Source: Warburgia ugandensis
Lineage: Eukaryota; Streptophyta; Magnoliopsida; Canellales; Canellaceae
DNA: 64,000 nt
NCBI GenBank assembly: GCA_035236585.1
Contig: CP141128.1
Coordinates: 54,363,257 to 54,427,256, forward strand
Direction: 5' to 3'
Part shown: positions 37,302-49,270 of the stretch, one piece after another
Position numbering within the stretch: position 1 is the stretch's first letter
Layout of the letters: each line of letters begins with the position of its first letter
Notes under the pieces: generated by a model
Databases searched by the model: none
The model's input: only the letters and a program-made list of their open reading frames with translations
Told to the model about the DNA's origin: nothing
Made by a program: the position numbers and the translations under genes

Positions 37302-39647
37302 GTTGGTATCAGAGCCCAGGTTTTATCCTTTCACAGCCAGTCCAGCATGTCCAAGGGTCATAGACAATAAAGAAAATCAAGGATAAGTAGTATAAATAGG
37401 AGTAGTAGAGATGACTACTTCTATTCGAGGATTATAATATTAATGACTCAAGACATTTCACCATAAACACATAGGTGAAAAAGGAGATAGTCCTAGCAAA
37501 TACTTAGATATTGGATTGCTTGAATCCTATCAAAATTATAGGAAATAAGAATTATTGTGCAGTGATGCAAAGATGAAATCTCATATAAGGATTATTGTAA
37601 GGATGAAAACTCATATATGGATGATGAGAATGAATGAATGAAGATGATTAAAGGACTTGTTAGAAGATAGAGTTGATCTGCAATAAAGTAATCTCATCAA
37701 AGGTGAGAAAATTGAAGAACCTAGGTGGATATCTTTCCATCATAAAGAGTATCAAGGGATATGAGATGAGTATGATAAGGGATTTAAAAAACAGACTTTG
37801 AGATGATTTTGATAATAATAAGAGCGATGAGAATGCAAGATGATACTAGGGGATAACAGTGACTCATCACAAGGGTATAGCTCAATACCTTAATTGAAGT
37901 CTTATAAAGAGTGAAGAGCTATCAAATAATAACTACTTGAGTATTATGGAACAAATCCGGAGATGCATACAAGTGACATATTATGCGATAGGGAAATGAA
38001 TTCAACCAAGTCGTCAAAAGATTTTGACGATAATATTGGAGATAATAAATCTATAGATTGATCCTAACAAGAACTTGTAAGTATAGCATGATCAAAACGT
38101 CAATACCATTGTATGAATTTTATTGAGGCTATAGGCAATTGAGGATTTCAATAATCTTAAGACAGGTATTCACTTTATCATATCTAAGTAAAGGAATAGA
38201 TGAAGTATCAATTATATGCAACAAAGCATATAGAAGACATTGATCCAGGTGGACCAAATGAGGATTTTGAAGAAAAGAGAGAGAAAGATAGAGATGTAAC
38301 TATAAGTATTCAATATTAGAAGATCATGACCTTATGATGACACATACAAATCTTTCATCTTGAAGATAACCAATCAACCTCAAGGGAATAATAGTCGAGT
38401 TAGCAATGATACGTATAATAGAGAGGAAGCATATGGGGGTTTAAGACTTTGAATAGAGCATTGAATAAAAGGACATTATGTCGCACACAAGTTTCCAAAG
38501 AGGAATGGTGACCAACTAAAAGTTAAAATCCTACAAATGGTTTGATATCAATTATTATTAGATTCTTATCAGATCCATTAACTTATGAAGAACACCAATG
38601 AATATAGTCCATAAAAGAAAATATTGGTGATGTCTTAGCTTGCCGCTACATGAGTAAATAAAGGAATTAAGCCTGAAGGGTACCATCGAGGATCAAATTG
38701 AGGTCTTATTATCATAAATTTGGGAGACCAAATATCTTATGACCATCATTAAGTGTTGTCAACTAAATGGAGGCATCCCACCCTAATTAATCAGGTATGT
38801 TAATATCTATGAGTTAGTAGTTGAGGTTATAGACTGAGAAGGATGTTATAAGTCTTTAGACTTGAGAACTTGATAGGCTAAGTCATTTGAGGGTATAAGG
38901 CCAGTTGATTAGGCCACATCATGAAGAGAAACAATGGACCATGATATATTTGACATGAGTATGCATAAACTCTTCAAGAAGAAAAAGCATTTGATGACTT
39001 CAGGTAGTATTAATGATGGAAGATGGTACTAATTGGCTTTCATGATTTCATAACCTTGAGTCACGTATGGAAAACAACAGATAGTTGAAATTCAAAGTTA
39101 ATCAAGGGTTTTGCTATAGAACACATGATACCATATTAGTTATTGAAGTATCTTGGAGACAAGGGTAAGAAGCAAAGTTAGACACAATAGAAAGAAGGTA
39201 ACTTTTTGGACTTGTGGATAATGAAAGAGATCACTAGATGAAAAGGATTATCCTATGATATTCAAAATAGGAAAAATAAGATAATATGATCTTAAAAGAA
39301 GTATATGCATAAGCAAAGAAGCATGATCTTACAAGGAGACTATCTTATACATGATAAGATAAGTATAGGAAACTAAGGAATTCAAGATAGATGAAGTACC
39401 GCTAGGAAACGGTATTGATAAATCGACACATACGAGAGTATGGCGCTGCATCAGAGTACGTAGCAAAAACAGGCCCTTATGGGTGAGGCCTTATAGGAGG
39501 AACAATGGAAATAATAAATTGAGGATGAACCTAGAATTGATTCCTAGAGGGGAATGCATTAACCAAGAAATCATCTAAGAGACAAATACCTGGAAAATGA
39601 TAAGTTATGGAATTTTGAGGATGAAATTCTTTTAAGGGGCATTTTCT
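37302..39647 (+). other. L2 internal region 1 (non-coding)
   Basis: 2,346 bp, stops in all frames and no recognisable domain. Collinear with the L1 internal region but about 1.1 kb shorter through several deletions. It ends GAAATTCTTTTAAGGGGCATTTTCT, where the polypurine tract is reduced to AAGGGG. It differs from internal region 2 at only about half a dozen positions that I could spot. Confidence 0.9.
37304..37315 (+). promoter_or_regulatory. L2 primer binding site, first copy (tRNA-iMet)
   Basis: TGGTATCAGAGC, two bases after LTR-1, is the canonical plant iMet-complementary primer site. Confidence 0.95.
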
Positions 39648-42535
39648 TGTAATGACCCCAATTTTTGTAATATTAAAAGCCCATAAAAAGTTCAGTTTTA
39701 AAGATAAGGGCATTTTGGTCATTTCACTAGTCGCCTTGACTAAACCCAGGAATTTGGTCCTAAAATTGGTGCCATTAGATGCGTCTCAAAAAAAGGAAAC
39801 CAACGAGACCAAAATCACTCAAAACGGAGTTAAAATGAGCAAGATATGGCCCTTTGAAGTTCAGGGGCAAAATTGTAAATTTCACAAAAACGACTTAACT
39901 TGAAAAACACAGCTGCCCGTTTTGATACGGGCACCCCGTCGTCTTCAACCTCCTAGAGGTTTCTGGAACGGCGGTGTTTCAAGGAGAAACCACCGCCATT
40001 CTAGAGGATTCCCCATCGCCATTCAAAGGTGGTTAGAACGCCTCTAGAACCCTCTTTAAAAGCTTTATAAATAGAGCTCTTGGGTGCCTCTAATGGCAGC
40101 CCAAAACCTTGGAGAAAACCCATCGCAGAGCAGTGACAAAGAGGGGAAAACGTGGAGAGAAAACTACCCACGAAGCAGGTAAAAAGGGCAGCCCTGGTGC
40201 ACGAAGCTCCCGCCTATGCGGGGTCGGGGAAGGGGCGGGCCACAATGGCCTAAAGTAGGCAGCCTTACCTTGCATTTTTACAAGAGGCTGATTCCACGCC
40301 TTGAACCCGTGACCTCAAGGTCACATGACGACAACTTTTACCGTTGCGCCAAGGCTCCCCTTCTTACCCACGAAGCAGGTACGTACAAAAAATCCCCAAA
40401 CCCATCTCACCCACAGTCCTAGGCTCGGTTTCCCTAGGTTTTTTCATGAAAAACCATGGAGAATAGGCCTCTAGGGAGCCACCAAGGACCCTGGGACGTC
40501 CCCAGGGCCGCACTGGTTCCTTAGGGATGAACCAAGGCATCCCAAGGATGCCCCAGTCCCCCAACAACGGAGACGGCCCGCTCCAGACGAGACGCGTCGA
40601 ACGCGTCTGAGAAGAAAACCAACGGGCGCGTCCACGGCTGAGAAAGTCACGTGCGTCTGCAGACGCGTCCGCTGAGGCACTGTAGACGCGCAGCGCACTA
40701 GCGAAGCATCGTTTTTTTGGTTGTTAAGGAAGCCAGGGCGCATGACGTTGACGCGCATCGCCCTAGCATTCCGGCTTTTTGTCTTTAAGTACTCTATGTA
40801 TATACAACACTAAAACGCTTATAACTTGAGATCTAGAGCTCCGATTGAGGCGCCGCAAAAGGCATTGTGTCTGTATCAACGACACAGACACATCCCAACT
40901 ATAAAATCTCTGATCAAGGCCCAATAAAAGGTGAGCATGACCCTTAGAATAGGATGGTGGCGCGTGACCACTAGAACTTTGGAAAACTGAGAATACCAAG
41001 GCCTAATTAGGACCTTGGGACACCCATAGGCATAGGGATGGACCCCTAATGCCTAAGTAATGACACCCAACTGCTCTAAACCCATCAAAGATAGGTTAAA
41101 CTAACCTTGAGTCCCCAAACCATGTTCAGGAGCGTACGAGGACAAGAGGGTTAATGCGACCTAGTCAGGTAGGTGCTCTATCACTATTAGATTCTTTTAA
41201 AAGAACTATTGATATTTGAGAACATATGTTTTAGATATATGACTTGATTTGCATGTGATTTGCATGAATTAATTTAGCATGCATGTTAAATGTTTTGTAC
41301 ATAGACATGTTTCGTGAAAGATTGCATATACATTATGCACACATATGTTTTGTAAACAAGTGCACACATTGCATGATTTAAGTACTTGCAAAGATTGCAT
41401 GTCCTTGAGGGTTGCCAAAAGACGCTGGAGTGCCGAGGGCCGTGCTTGTGAGTGACCCAAAGAGGACTGGTTTTGAACAGAGGTTTTTGGCTTATTTGAT
41501 CGTACATGATTTGGGCTTGTAAGCTCGTGGGTGCTATGCTGAGGGGTGTGGGTTGGCCACCCAGCCTCTACCACTATTAGGTGGATGGGTACCACGCCCA
41601 AAAAAAAAAAGGGCATGTCCCTGCTTCGACTGCATGTGGTACAGGGGGCTACCATTGGTGTCACGGCACTGGGTCGAAGTGTCATATGCCCCGTGGAGGT
41701 ATATGATCCTGTGTCCGTAGGTACTCGGGGACCACACGACGGTGAGGTCGTGGGCATAGTGGGACCCTATGGTTTCGTGGATTTATGTGCATAGCATATG
41801 GCATGATATACGGTTGGTCGACCATACCATGATAGATATCCACAAGTTGGATTCCATGAAGCATCTGATTCATATCATGATGTTATGACATATTTTTATG
41901 ATTATGATGTATGATACTTTCGACTTGGATTATGATATTTCTTTAAGTCGTCAGTATTTCGGTTTGACAGTGGCTTTTAATATCGATATTGAACGTGATT
42001 ATTCGTACAACATGCATATGTTTTTATGAGCACATGATTTTAAAGATCGCATGCGTTATAAAACTAATAGTGATAGACTCCTACTGAGTATATTATATAC
42101 TCACCCAATCCTTAACATTTTTCAGACATCAGTAAGTACTCAAGGACAGGACACGTCCGTATATATCATGGTTCAGGGCAGCTTCACTCACAAAAAGAGG
42201 ACCTCTATGATAGTGCTATAAGCAAGTGAATCCAAAAGGAAACAAATGCACATGTAGGTAAACTCTCAACCCTTTGGACATGTGTTTGTACTTAGATACA
42301 GTTGGGCTGTGCATTGTGACTGGAAAGACCTGGGGAAAAACATTTATGATTTCTGAAGTTTTTCAAAAACTACCTTAGTTGTTGTGAAAGCAAATGACAC
42401 TCGGGGTTTTCAAAATGAATTCCAAATAAAAGATTTTTCCGCTGCATTGTACTGTGTTTTTTTTAAAATCGGGATCCCACCTTAGGAATTTAGATTTTTC
42501 ATTTAAAAATGCATGAGAAAACCCGGGTCGTCACA
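39648..42535 (+). mobile_element. L2 LTR-2 (recombinant middle LTR, with SINE)
   Basis: 2,888 bp. Up to about 40,934 it shares every state I could check with LTR-3 against LTR-1 (SINE, CCGCACTGG segment, loss of the 25-bp hairpin arm, GGTGAGCATG). From about 41,360 it shares LTR-1 states against LTR-3 (AAGTGCACAC, GTGAGTGACC, ATGCTGAGGGG, TGATTCATATC, GAACGTGATT, AATTCCAAAT and others). It also has a few private changes (GGTTAATGCG, GGGCCGTGCTTG). Confidence 0.94.
40182..40364 (-). mobile_element. Au-like SINE in LTR-2, 17-bp target duplication
   Basis: A 183-bp tRNA-derived SINE in reverse orientation. The head carries an A box (minus-strand TTGGCGCAACGGTAA, 40,339-40,353) and a B box (GGGTTCAAGGCGTGG, 40,295-40,309). 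The body carries AAGGTAAGGCTGC and GGCGGGAGCTTCGTGCACC, characteristic of Au-SINE. The tail ends in a short T run. Identical TACCCACGAAGCAGGTA copies flank it (40,165-40,181 and 40,365-40,381), and the empty site exists in LTR-1. Mobilised in trans by LINE machinery (known for SINEs generally). Confidence 0.95.
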
Positions 42536-44881
42536 GTTGGTATCAGAGCCCAGGTTTTATCCTTTCACAACAAATTCCGCATGTCCAAGGGTCATAGACA
42601 ATAAAGAAAATCAAGGATAAGTAGTATAAATAGGAGTAGTAGAGATGACTACTTCTATTCGAGGATTATAATATTAATGACTCAAGACATTTCACCATAA
42701 ACACATAGGTGAAAAAGGAGATAGTCCTAGCAAATACTTAGATATTGGATTGCTTGAATCCTATCAAAATTATAGGAAATAAGAATTATTGTGCAGTGAT
42801 GCAAAGATGAAATCTCATATAAGGATTATTGTAAGGATGAAAACTCATATATGGATGATGAGAATGAATGAATGAAGATGATTAAAGGACTTGTTAGAAG
42901 ATAGAGTTGATCTGCAATAAATTATCTCATCAAAGGTGAGAAAATTGAAGAACCTAGGTGGATATCTTTCCATCATAAAGAGTATCAAGGGATATGAGAT
43001 GAGTATGATAAGGGATTTAAAAAACAGACTTTGAGATGATTTTGATAATAATAAGAGCGATGAGAATGCAAGATGATACTAGGGGATAACAGTGACTCAT
43101 CACAAGGGTATAGCTCAATACCTTAATTGAAGTCTTATAAAGAGTGAAGAGCTATCAAATAATAACTACTTGAGTATTATGGAACAAATCCGGAGATGCA
43201 TACAAGTGACATATTATGCGATAGGGAAATGAATTCAACCAAGTCGTCAAAAGATTTTGACGATAATATTGGAGATAATAAATCTATAGATTGATCCTAA
43301 CAAGAACTTGTAAGTATAGCATGATCAAAACGTCAATACCATTGTATGAATTTTATTGAGGCTATAGGCAATTGAGGATTTCAATAATCTTAAGACAGGT
43401 ATTCACTTTATCATATCTAAGTAAAGGAATAGATGAAGTATCAATTATATGCAACAAAGCATATAGAAGACATTGATCCAGGTGGACCAAATGAGGATTT
43501 TGAAGAAAAGAGAGAGAAAGATAGAGATGTAACTATAAGTATTCAATATTAGAAGATCATGACCTTATGATGACACATACAAATCTTTCATCTTGAAGAT
43601 AACCAATCAACCTCAAGGGAATAATAGTCGAGTTAGCAATGATACGTATAATAGAGAGGAAGCATATGGGGGTTTAAGACTTTGAATAGAGCATTGAATA
43701 AAAGGACATTATGCTGCACACAAGTTTCCAAAGAGGAATGGTGACCAACTAAAAGTTAAAATCCTACAAATGGTTTGATATCAATTATTATTAGATTCTT
43801 ATCAGATCCATTAACTTATGAAGAACACCAATGAATATAGTCCATAAAAAGAAAATATTGGTGATGTCTTAGCTTGCCGCTACATGAGTAAATAAAGGAA
43901 TTAAGCCTGAAGGGTACCATCGAGGATCAAATTGAGGTCTTATTATCATAAATTTGGGAGACCAAATATCTTATGACCATCATTAAGTGTTGTCAACTAA
44001 ATGGAGGCATCCCACCCTAATTAATCAGGTATGTTAATATCTATGAGTTAGTAGTTGAGGTTATAGACTGAGAAGGATGTTATAAGTCTTTAGACTTGAG
44101 AACTTGATAGGCTAAGTCATTTGAGGGTATAAGGCCAGTTGATTAGGCCACATCATGAAGAGAAACAATGGACCATGATATATTTGACATGAGTATGCAT
44201 AAACTCTTCAAGAAGAAAAAGCATTTGATGACTTCAGGTAGTATTAATGATGGAAGATGGTACTAATTGGCTTTCATGATTTCATAACCTTGAGTCACGT
44301 ATGGAAAACAACAGACAGTTGAAATTCAAAGTTAATCAAGGGTTTTGCTATAGAACACATGATACCATATTAGTTATTGAAGTATCTTGGAGACAAGGGT
44401 AAGAAGCAAAGTTAGACACAATAGAAAGAAGGTAACTTTTTGGACTTGTGGATAATGAAAGAGATCACTAGATGAAAAGGATTATCCTATGATATTCAAA
44501 ATAGGAAAAATAAGATAATATGATCTTAAAAGAAGTATATGCATAAGCAAAGAAGCATGATCTTACAAGGAGACTATCTTATACATGATAAGATAAGTAT
44601 AGGAAACTAAGGAATTCAAGATAGATGAAGTACCGCTAGGAAACGGTATTGATAAATCGACACATACGAGAGTATGGCGCTGCATCAGAGTACGTAGCGA
44701 AAACAGGCCCTTATGGGTGAGGCCTTATAGGAGGAACAATGGAAATAATAAATTGAGGATGAACCTAGAATTGATTCCTAGAGGGGAATGCATTAACCAA
44801 GAAATCATCTAAGAGACAAATACCTGGAAAATGATAAGTTATGGAATTTTGAGGATGAAATTCTTTTAAGGGGCATTTTCT
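42536..44881 (+). other. L2 internal region 2 (non-coding)
   Basis: 2,346 bp, the same length as internal region 1. The visible differences are a cluster just after the primer site (CACAACAAATTCCGC for CACAGCCAGTCCAGC), AATTATCTC for AGTAATCTC, GCTGCACAC for GTCGCACAC, one extra A near 43,850, and ACAGACAG for ACAGATAG. The duplication is thus recent. Confidence 0.92.
42538..42549 (+). promoter_or_regulatory. L2 primer binding site, second copy
   Basis: TGGTATCAGAGC two bases after LTR-2, identical to the first copy. Confidence 0.95.
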
Positions 44882-47771
44882 TGTAATGACCCCAATTTTT
44901 GTAATATTAAAAGCCCATAAAAAGTTCAGTTTTAAAGATAAGGGCATTTTGGTCATTTCACTAGTCGCCTTGACTAAACCCAGGAATTTGGTCCTAAAAT
45001 TGGTGCCATTAGATGCGTCTCAAAAAAAGGAAACCAACGAGACCAAAATCACTCAAAACGGAGTTAAAATGAGCAAGATATGGCCCTTTGAAGTTCAGGG
45101 GCAAAATTGTAAATTTCACAAAAACGACTTAACTTGAAAAACACAGCTGCCCGTTTTGATACGGGCACCCCGTCGTCTTCAACCTCCTAGAGGTTTCTGG
45201 AACGGCGGTGTTTCAAGGAGAAACCACCGCCATTCTAGAGGATTCCCCATCGCCATTCAAAGGTGGTTAGAACGCCTCTAGAACCCTCTTTAAAAGCTTT
45301 ATAAATAGAGCTCTTGGGTGCCTCTAATGGCAGCCCAAAACCTTGGAGAAAACCCATCGCAGAGCAGTGACAAAGAGGGGAAAACGTGGAGAGAAAACTA
45401 CCCACGAAGCAGGTAAAAAGGGCAGCCCTGGTGCACGAAGCTCCCGCCTATGCGGGGTCGGGGAAGGGGCGGGCCACAATGGCCTAAAGTAGGCAGCCTT
45501 ACCTTGCATTTTTACAAGAGGCTGATTCCACGCCTTGAACCCGTGACCTCAAGGTCACATGACGACAACTTTTACCGTTGCGCCAAGGCTCCCCTTCTTA
45601 CCCACGAAGCAGGTACGTACAAAAAATCCCCAAACCCATCTCACCCACAGTCCTAGGCTCGGTTTCCCTAGGTTTTTTCATGAAAAACCATGGAGAATAG
45701 GCCTCTAGGGAGCCACCAAGGACCCTGGGACGTCCCCAGGGCCGCACTGGTTCCTTAGGGATGAACCAAGGCATCCCAAGGATGCCCCAGTCCCCCAACA
45801 ACGGAGACGGCCCGCTCCAGACGAGACGCGTCGAACGCGTCTGAGAAGAAAACCAACGGGCGCGTCCACGGCTGAGAAAGTCACGTGCGTCTGCAGACGC
45901 GTCCGCTGAGGCACTGTAGACGCGCAGCGCACTAGCGAAGCATCGTTTTTTTGGTTGTTAAGGAAGCCAGGGCGCATGACGTTGACGCGCATCGCCCTAG
46001 CATTCCGGCTTTTTGTCTTTAAGTACTCTATGTATATACAACACTAAAACGCTTATAACTTGAGATCTAGAGCTCCGATTGAGGCGCCGCAAAAGGCATT
46101 GTGTCTGTATCAACGACACAGACACATCCCAACTATAAAATCTCTGATCAAGGCCCAATAAAAGGTGAGCATGACCCTTAGAATAGGATGGTGGCGCGTG
46201 ACCACTAGAACTTTGGAAAACTGAGAATACCAAGGCCTAATTAGGACCTTGGGACACCCATAGGCATAGGGATGGACCCCTAATGCCTAAGTAATGACAC
46301 CCAACTGCTCTAAACCCATCAAAGATAGGTTAAACTAACCTTGAGTCCCCAAACCATGTTCAGGAGCGTACGAGGACAAGAGGGTTAACGCGACCTAGTC
46401 AGGTAGGTGCTCTATCACTATTAGATTCTTTTAAAAGAACTATTGATATTTGAGAACATATGTTTTAGATATATGACTTGATTTGCATGTGATTTGCATG
46501 AATTAATTTAGCATGCATGTTAAATGTTTTGTACATAGACATGTTTCGTGAAAGATTGCATATACATTATGCACACATATGTTTTGTAAACAAGTGTACA
46601 CATTGCATGATTTAAGTACTTGCAAAGATTGCATGTCCTTGAGGGTTGCCAAAAGACGCTGGAGTGCCGAGGGCCAGGCAGTTGTGAGGGACCCAAAGAG
46701 GACTGGTTTTGAACAGAGGTTTTTGGCTTATTTGATCGTACATGATTTGGGCTTGTAAGCTCGTGGGTGCTATGCCGAGTGGTGTGGGTTGGCCACCCAG
46801 CCTCTACCACTATTAGGTGGATGGGTACTACGCCCAAAAAAAAAAAGGGCATGTCCCTGCTTCGACTGCATGTGGTACAGGGGGCTACCACTGGTGTCAC
46901 GGCACTGGGTCGAAGTGTCATATGCCCCGTGGAGGTATATGATCCTGTGTCCGTAGGTACTCGGGGACCACACGGCGGTGAGGTCGTGGGCATAGTGGGA
47001 CCCTATGGTTTTGTGGATTTATGTGCATTGCATATGGCATGATATACGGTTAGTCGACCATACCATGATAGATATCCATGAGTTGGATTCCATGAAGCAT
47101 CTGATGCATATCATGATGTTATGACATATTTTTATGATTATGATGTATGATACTTTCGACTTGGATTATGATATTTCTTTAAGTCGTCAGTATTTCGGTT
47201 TGACAGTGGCTTTTAATATCGATATTGAATGTGATTATTCGTACAACATGCATATGTTTTTATGAGTACATGATTTTAAAGATCGCATGCATTATAAAAC
47301 TAATAGTGATAGACTCCTACTGAGTATATTATATACTCACCTAATCCTTAATATTTTTCAGACATCAATAAGTACTCAAGGACAGGACACGTCCGTATAT
47401 ATCATGGTTCAGGGCAGCTTCACTCACAAAAAGAGGACCTCTATGATAGTGCTATAAGCAAGTGAATCCAAAAGGAAACAAATGCACATGTAGGTAAACT
47501 CTCAACCCTTTGGACATGTGTTTGTACTTAGATACAGTTGGGCTGTGCATTGTGACTGGAAAGACCTGGGGAAAAACATTTATGATTTCTGAAGTTTTTC
47601 AAAAACTACCTTAGTTGTTGTGAAAGCAAATGACACTCGGGGTTTTCAAAATGAATTTCAAATAAAAGATTTTTCCACTGCATTGTACGGTGTTTTTTTT
47701 AAAATCGGGATCCCACCTTAGGAATTTAGATTTTTCATTTAAAAATGCATGAGAAAACCCGGGTCGTCACA
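44882..47771 (+). mobile_element. L2 LTR-3 (original 3' LTR, with SINE)
   Basis: 2,890 bp, TGTAATGACC to GGTCGTCACA, followed by host sequence and no primer site. Carries the SINE and the 25-bp loss. From about 46,590 on it has its own states (AAGTGTACAC, GTGAGGGACC, GTACTACGCCC, TTTTGTGG, GAATGTGATT, CACCTAATCC), which LTR-1 and LTR-2 lack. Confidence 0.94.
45416..45598 (-). mobile_element. Au-like SINE in LTR-3 (same insertion, duplicated)
   Basis: At exactly the same LTR position and with the same 17-bp duplication (45,399-45,415 and 45,599-45,615) as the copy at 40,182. It is one insertion event copied by the LTR array expansion, not a second insertion. Confidence 0.95.
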
Positions 47772-48599
47772 TTTCCTCTCTAGTTTCCTTAGCTTGCCTA
47801 ACTTTGTTGTTGATCTGTCAACTGCTCCTAAGGGTGGTAATTGACTTGGCATGCTCATAAGGGTTATAAGTTTGAGAACTTGACTGTATCCCAAATTCAT
47901 CCTCAGGGTTAGGGATGGCTGACTAAGGAAGTGACACTTTCCTCTATCTTGTAATGTAGCTGACAATTAGCTTACCTACATCTCTAACATGGATATGGCT
48001 TGAGAGTTTGACATGGGCTAAATGTCAACTATCATTTTGCAATTGGTGCAGAGCCTAGTTAGTGTCTTCATTTTTCTTTAAAGATCTTTTAACAATGTCC
48101 TACATGTTTTCCTCAAGAGATGGAATTTCATTGATTGCTGAGGTTGTTGGAAGCCAAGTGGTTGTTGAGGAATTATAACTCTAGTAATGTGTTGGTTAAG
48201 GGGGAGTTCATAGAGGATCCCCCTTAGTAGTTATTCTTCAATTAGGAAAAGTTTAGATGCCTAGCCTATCCAGGGTCATAGGTCTTAGAATATGGGTTTT
48301 TGTTAGGATTGCGATGTGCATTTAATGAAGTGACTTGTTCAATAAGATAATCGTTAAGCACTCTACTTGATGGACAAGATATGGTCATATGGATGGCCTA
48401 GAATAGAGAGCACATCCATCTTATAGAAGCTTAATAGATGTGGCATCCATAAGGGATTGAAACATAGTTTCAAGTTTGACTGTGCCCCCATCACACTTAT
48501 CTATTCTTTTTAAGTACAAAGTCAAGCTTATGGGATAGATCTATATGTACTCCAATCTCATATAGACCCCCTTTCTTTATAAGCTAGTTATTTCCCTCC
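47772..48599 (-). pseudogene. Element A: gag C-terminal / gag-pol linker region (decayed)
   Basis: This lies downstream of A's capsid-like block on the minus strand and ends at the L2 insertion. I can follow short open stretches but no zinc knuckle or protease motif (D[ST]G), so protease is lost or too decayed to read. The frame continues towards RT at 34,602 on the other side of L2. Confidence 0.5.
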
Positions 48600-49270
48600 C
48601 TTATGTTTGAATAATCCCCTTACTTTGGAGTTATCTGCCAATGTTTGAAAGAACTCCTAGGCCTTTCCCTCATCTTTAAGCATGAGAACCCCTCCAAGCA
48701 TCTACCATTTATTATTTTGAGGCATCAATGCCTCATAGAAGTATTACACTTGCTGCCTTTTCTCAAATCCGTGATGAGGGAAGTTTTTGGATAGTTCATT
48801 CCACTGTTCCCAACATTCGGAATATTGTTCATCTTCCTTTTATTGAAAATTGATAATTTTTTGATGAAGGACATTTGTTTTTTCAACGAGGAAGAATTTG
48901 TTCAAAAACTTTTGAGACAATTGGTCCCATATATTTATAGAACCTACCTCCAAGGAATTGAGCCATGACTTAGCTTTATCCTTGAGGGAGAATGGTAATA
49001 ACCTAAGCCTAATAGCATCATCTGAAAATTTGTGGAACTTAAATGGTGCATAAATATCAAGGAACTTCTTAATATGTAGGTAAGGGTCATCTCGCTCTTT
49101 ACCATAAAAGTGGGGAGTAACAATATGACTCCTGACTTTAACTAGAGCTATGCAAGATGGGGTGTTGAGTTGGAGTGGTGCATAAAAATCTCTAATAAAT
49201 TTGTGCTCAACTTCTACTATTAGTCTGCCATGGGGACATGAACTTGGTTTCTTTCTCCTTGCCTAAGGTT
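48600..49270 (-). pseudogene. Element A gag, capsid block (two in-frame stops)
   Basis: Gag forms the particle that packages element RNA. From ~49,215 leftwards one frame reads continuously for over 150 codons: DFYAPLQLNTPSC, DDPYLHIKKFLDIYAPFKF, DDAIRLRLLPFSLKDKAKSW (48,960-49,030), WDQLSQKFLNKFF (48,890-48,930), then W.QWNELSKNFPHHGFEKRQQV (48,745-48,815). This is the retrotransposon gag domain of Athila/Tat-like Ty3/gypsy elements. Two stops interrupt it, at 48,840-48,842 and 48,744-48,746 (both TAA); otherwise this is A's best preserved protein part. No upstream ATG in frame is close, so the true start is unclear. Confidence 0.88.

Larger units (their letters stand above)
34603..47771 (+). 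mobile_element. L2: compound LTR-internal-LTR-internal-LTR element
   Basis: Three LTRs of one family (34,603-37,301; 39,648-42,535; 44,882-47,771) alternate with two nearly identical 2,346-bp internal regions, giving repeat periods of 5,045 and 5,234 bp. The first two LTRs are each followed by an iMet primer site; the third is followed by host element A. The outer flanks are TTTTC (34,598-34,602) and TTTCC (47,772-47,776), a 5-bp target duplication with one difference. There is no second flanking duplication at the middle LTR, so this is one insertion that was later expanded rather than two insertions. The middle LTR is a mosaic of the outer two (see findings). No coding capacity. Confidence 0.93.

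Noticed and set aside
40182-40364. A tRNA gene, because of readable A and B boxes
   Set aside because: The boxes belong to the SINE head; no cloverleaf closes and the body, tail and 17-bp duplication are those of a SINE.
37302-44881. L2 as two independent, adjacent or nested insertions
   Set aside because: Only one outer pair of flanking sequences exists, there is no duplication or host sequence at the middle LTR, and the middle LTR is a hybrid of the outer two.
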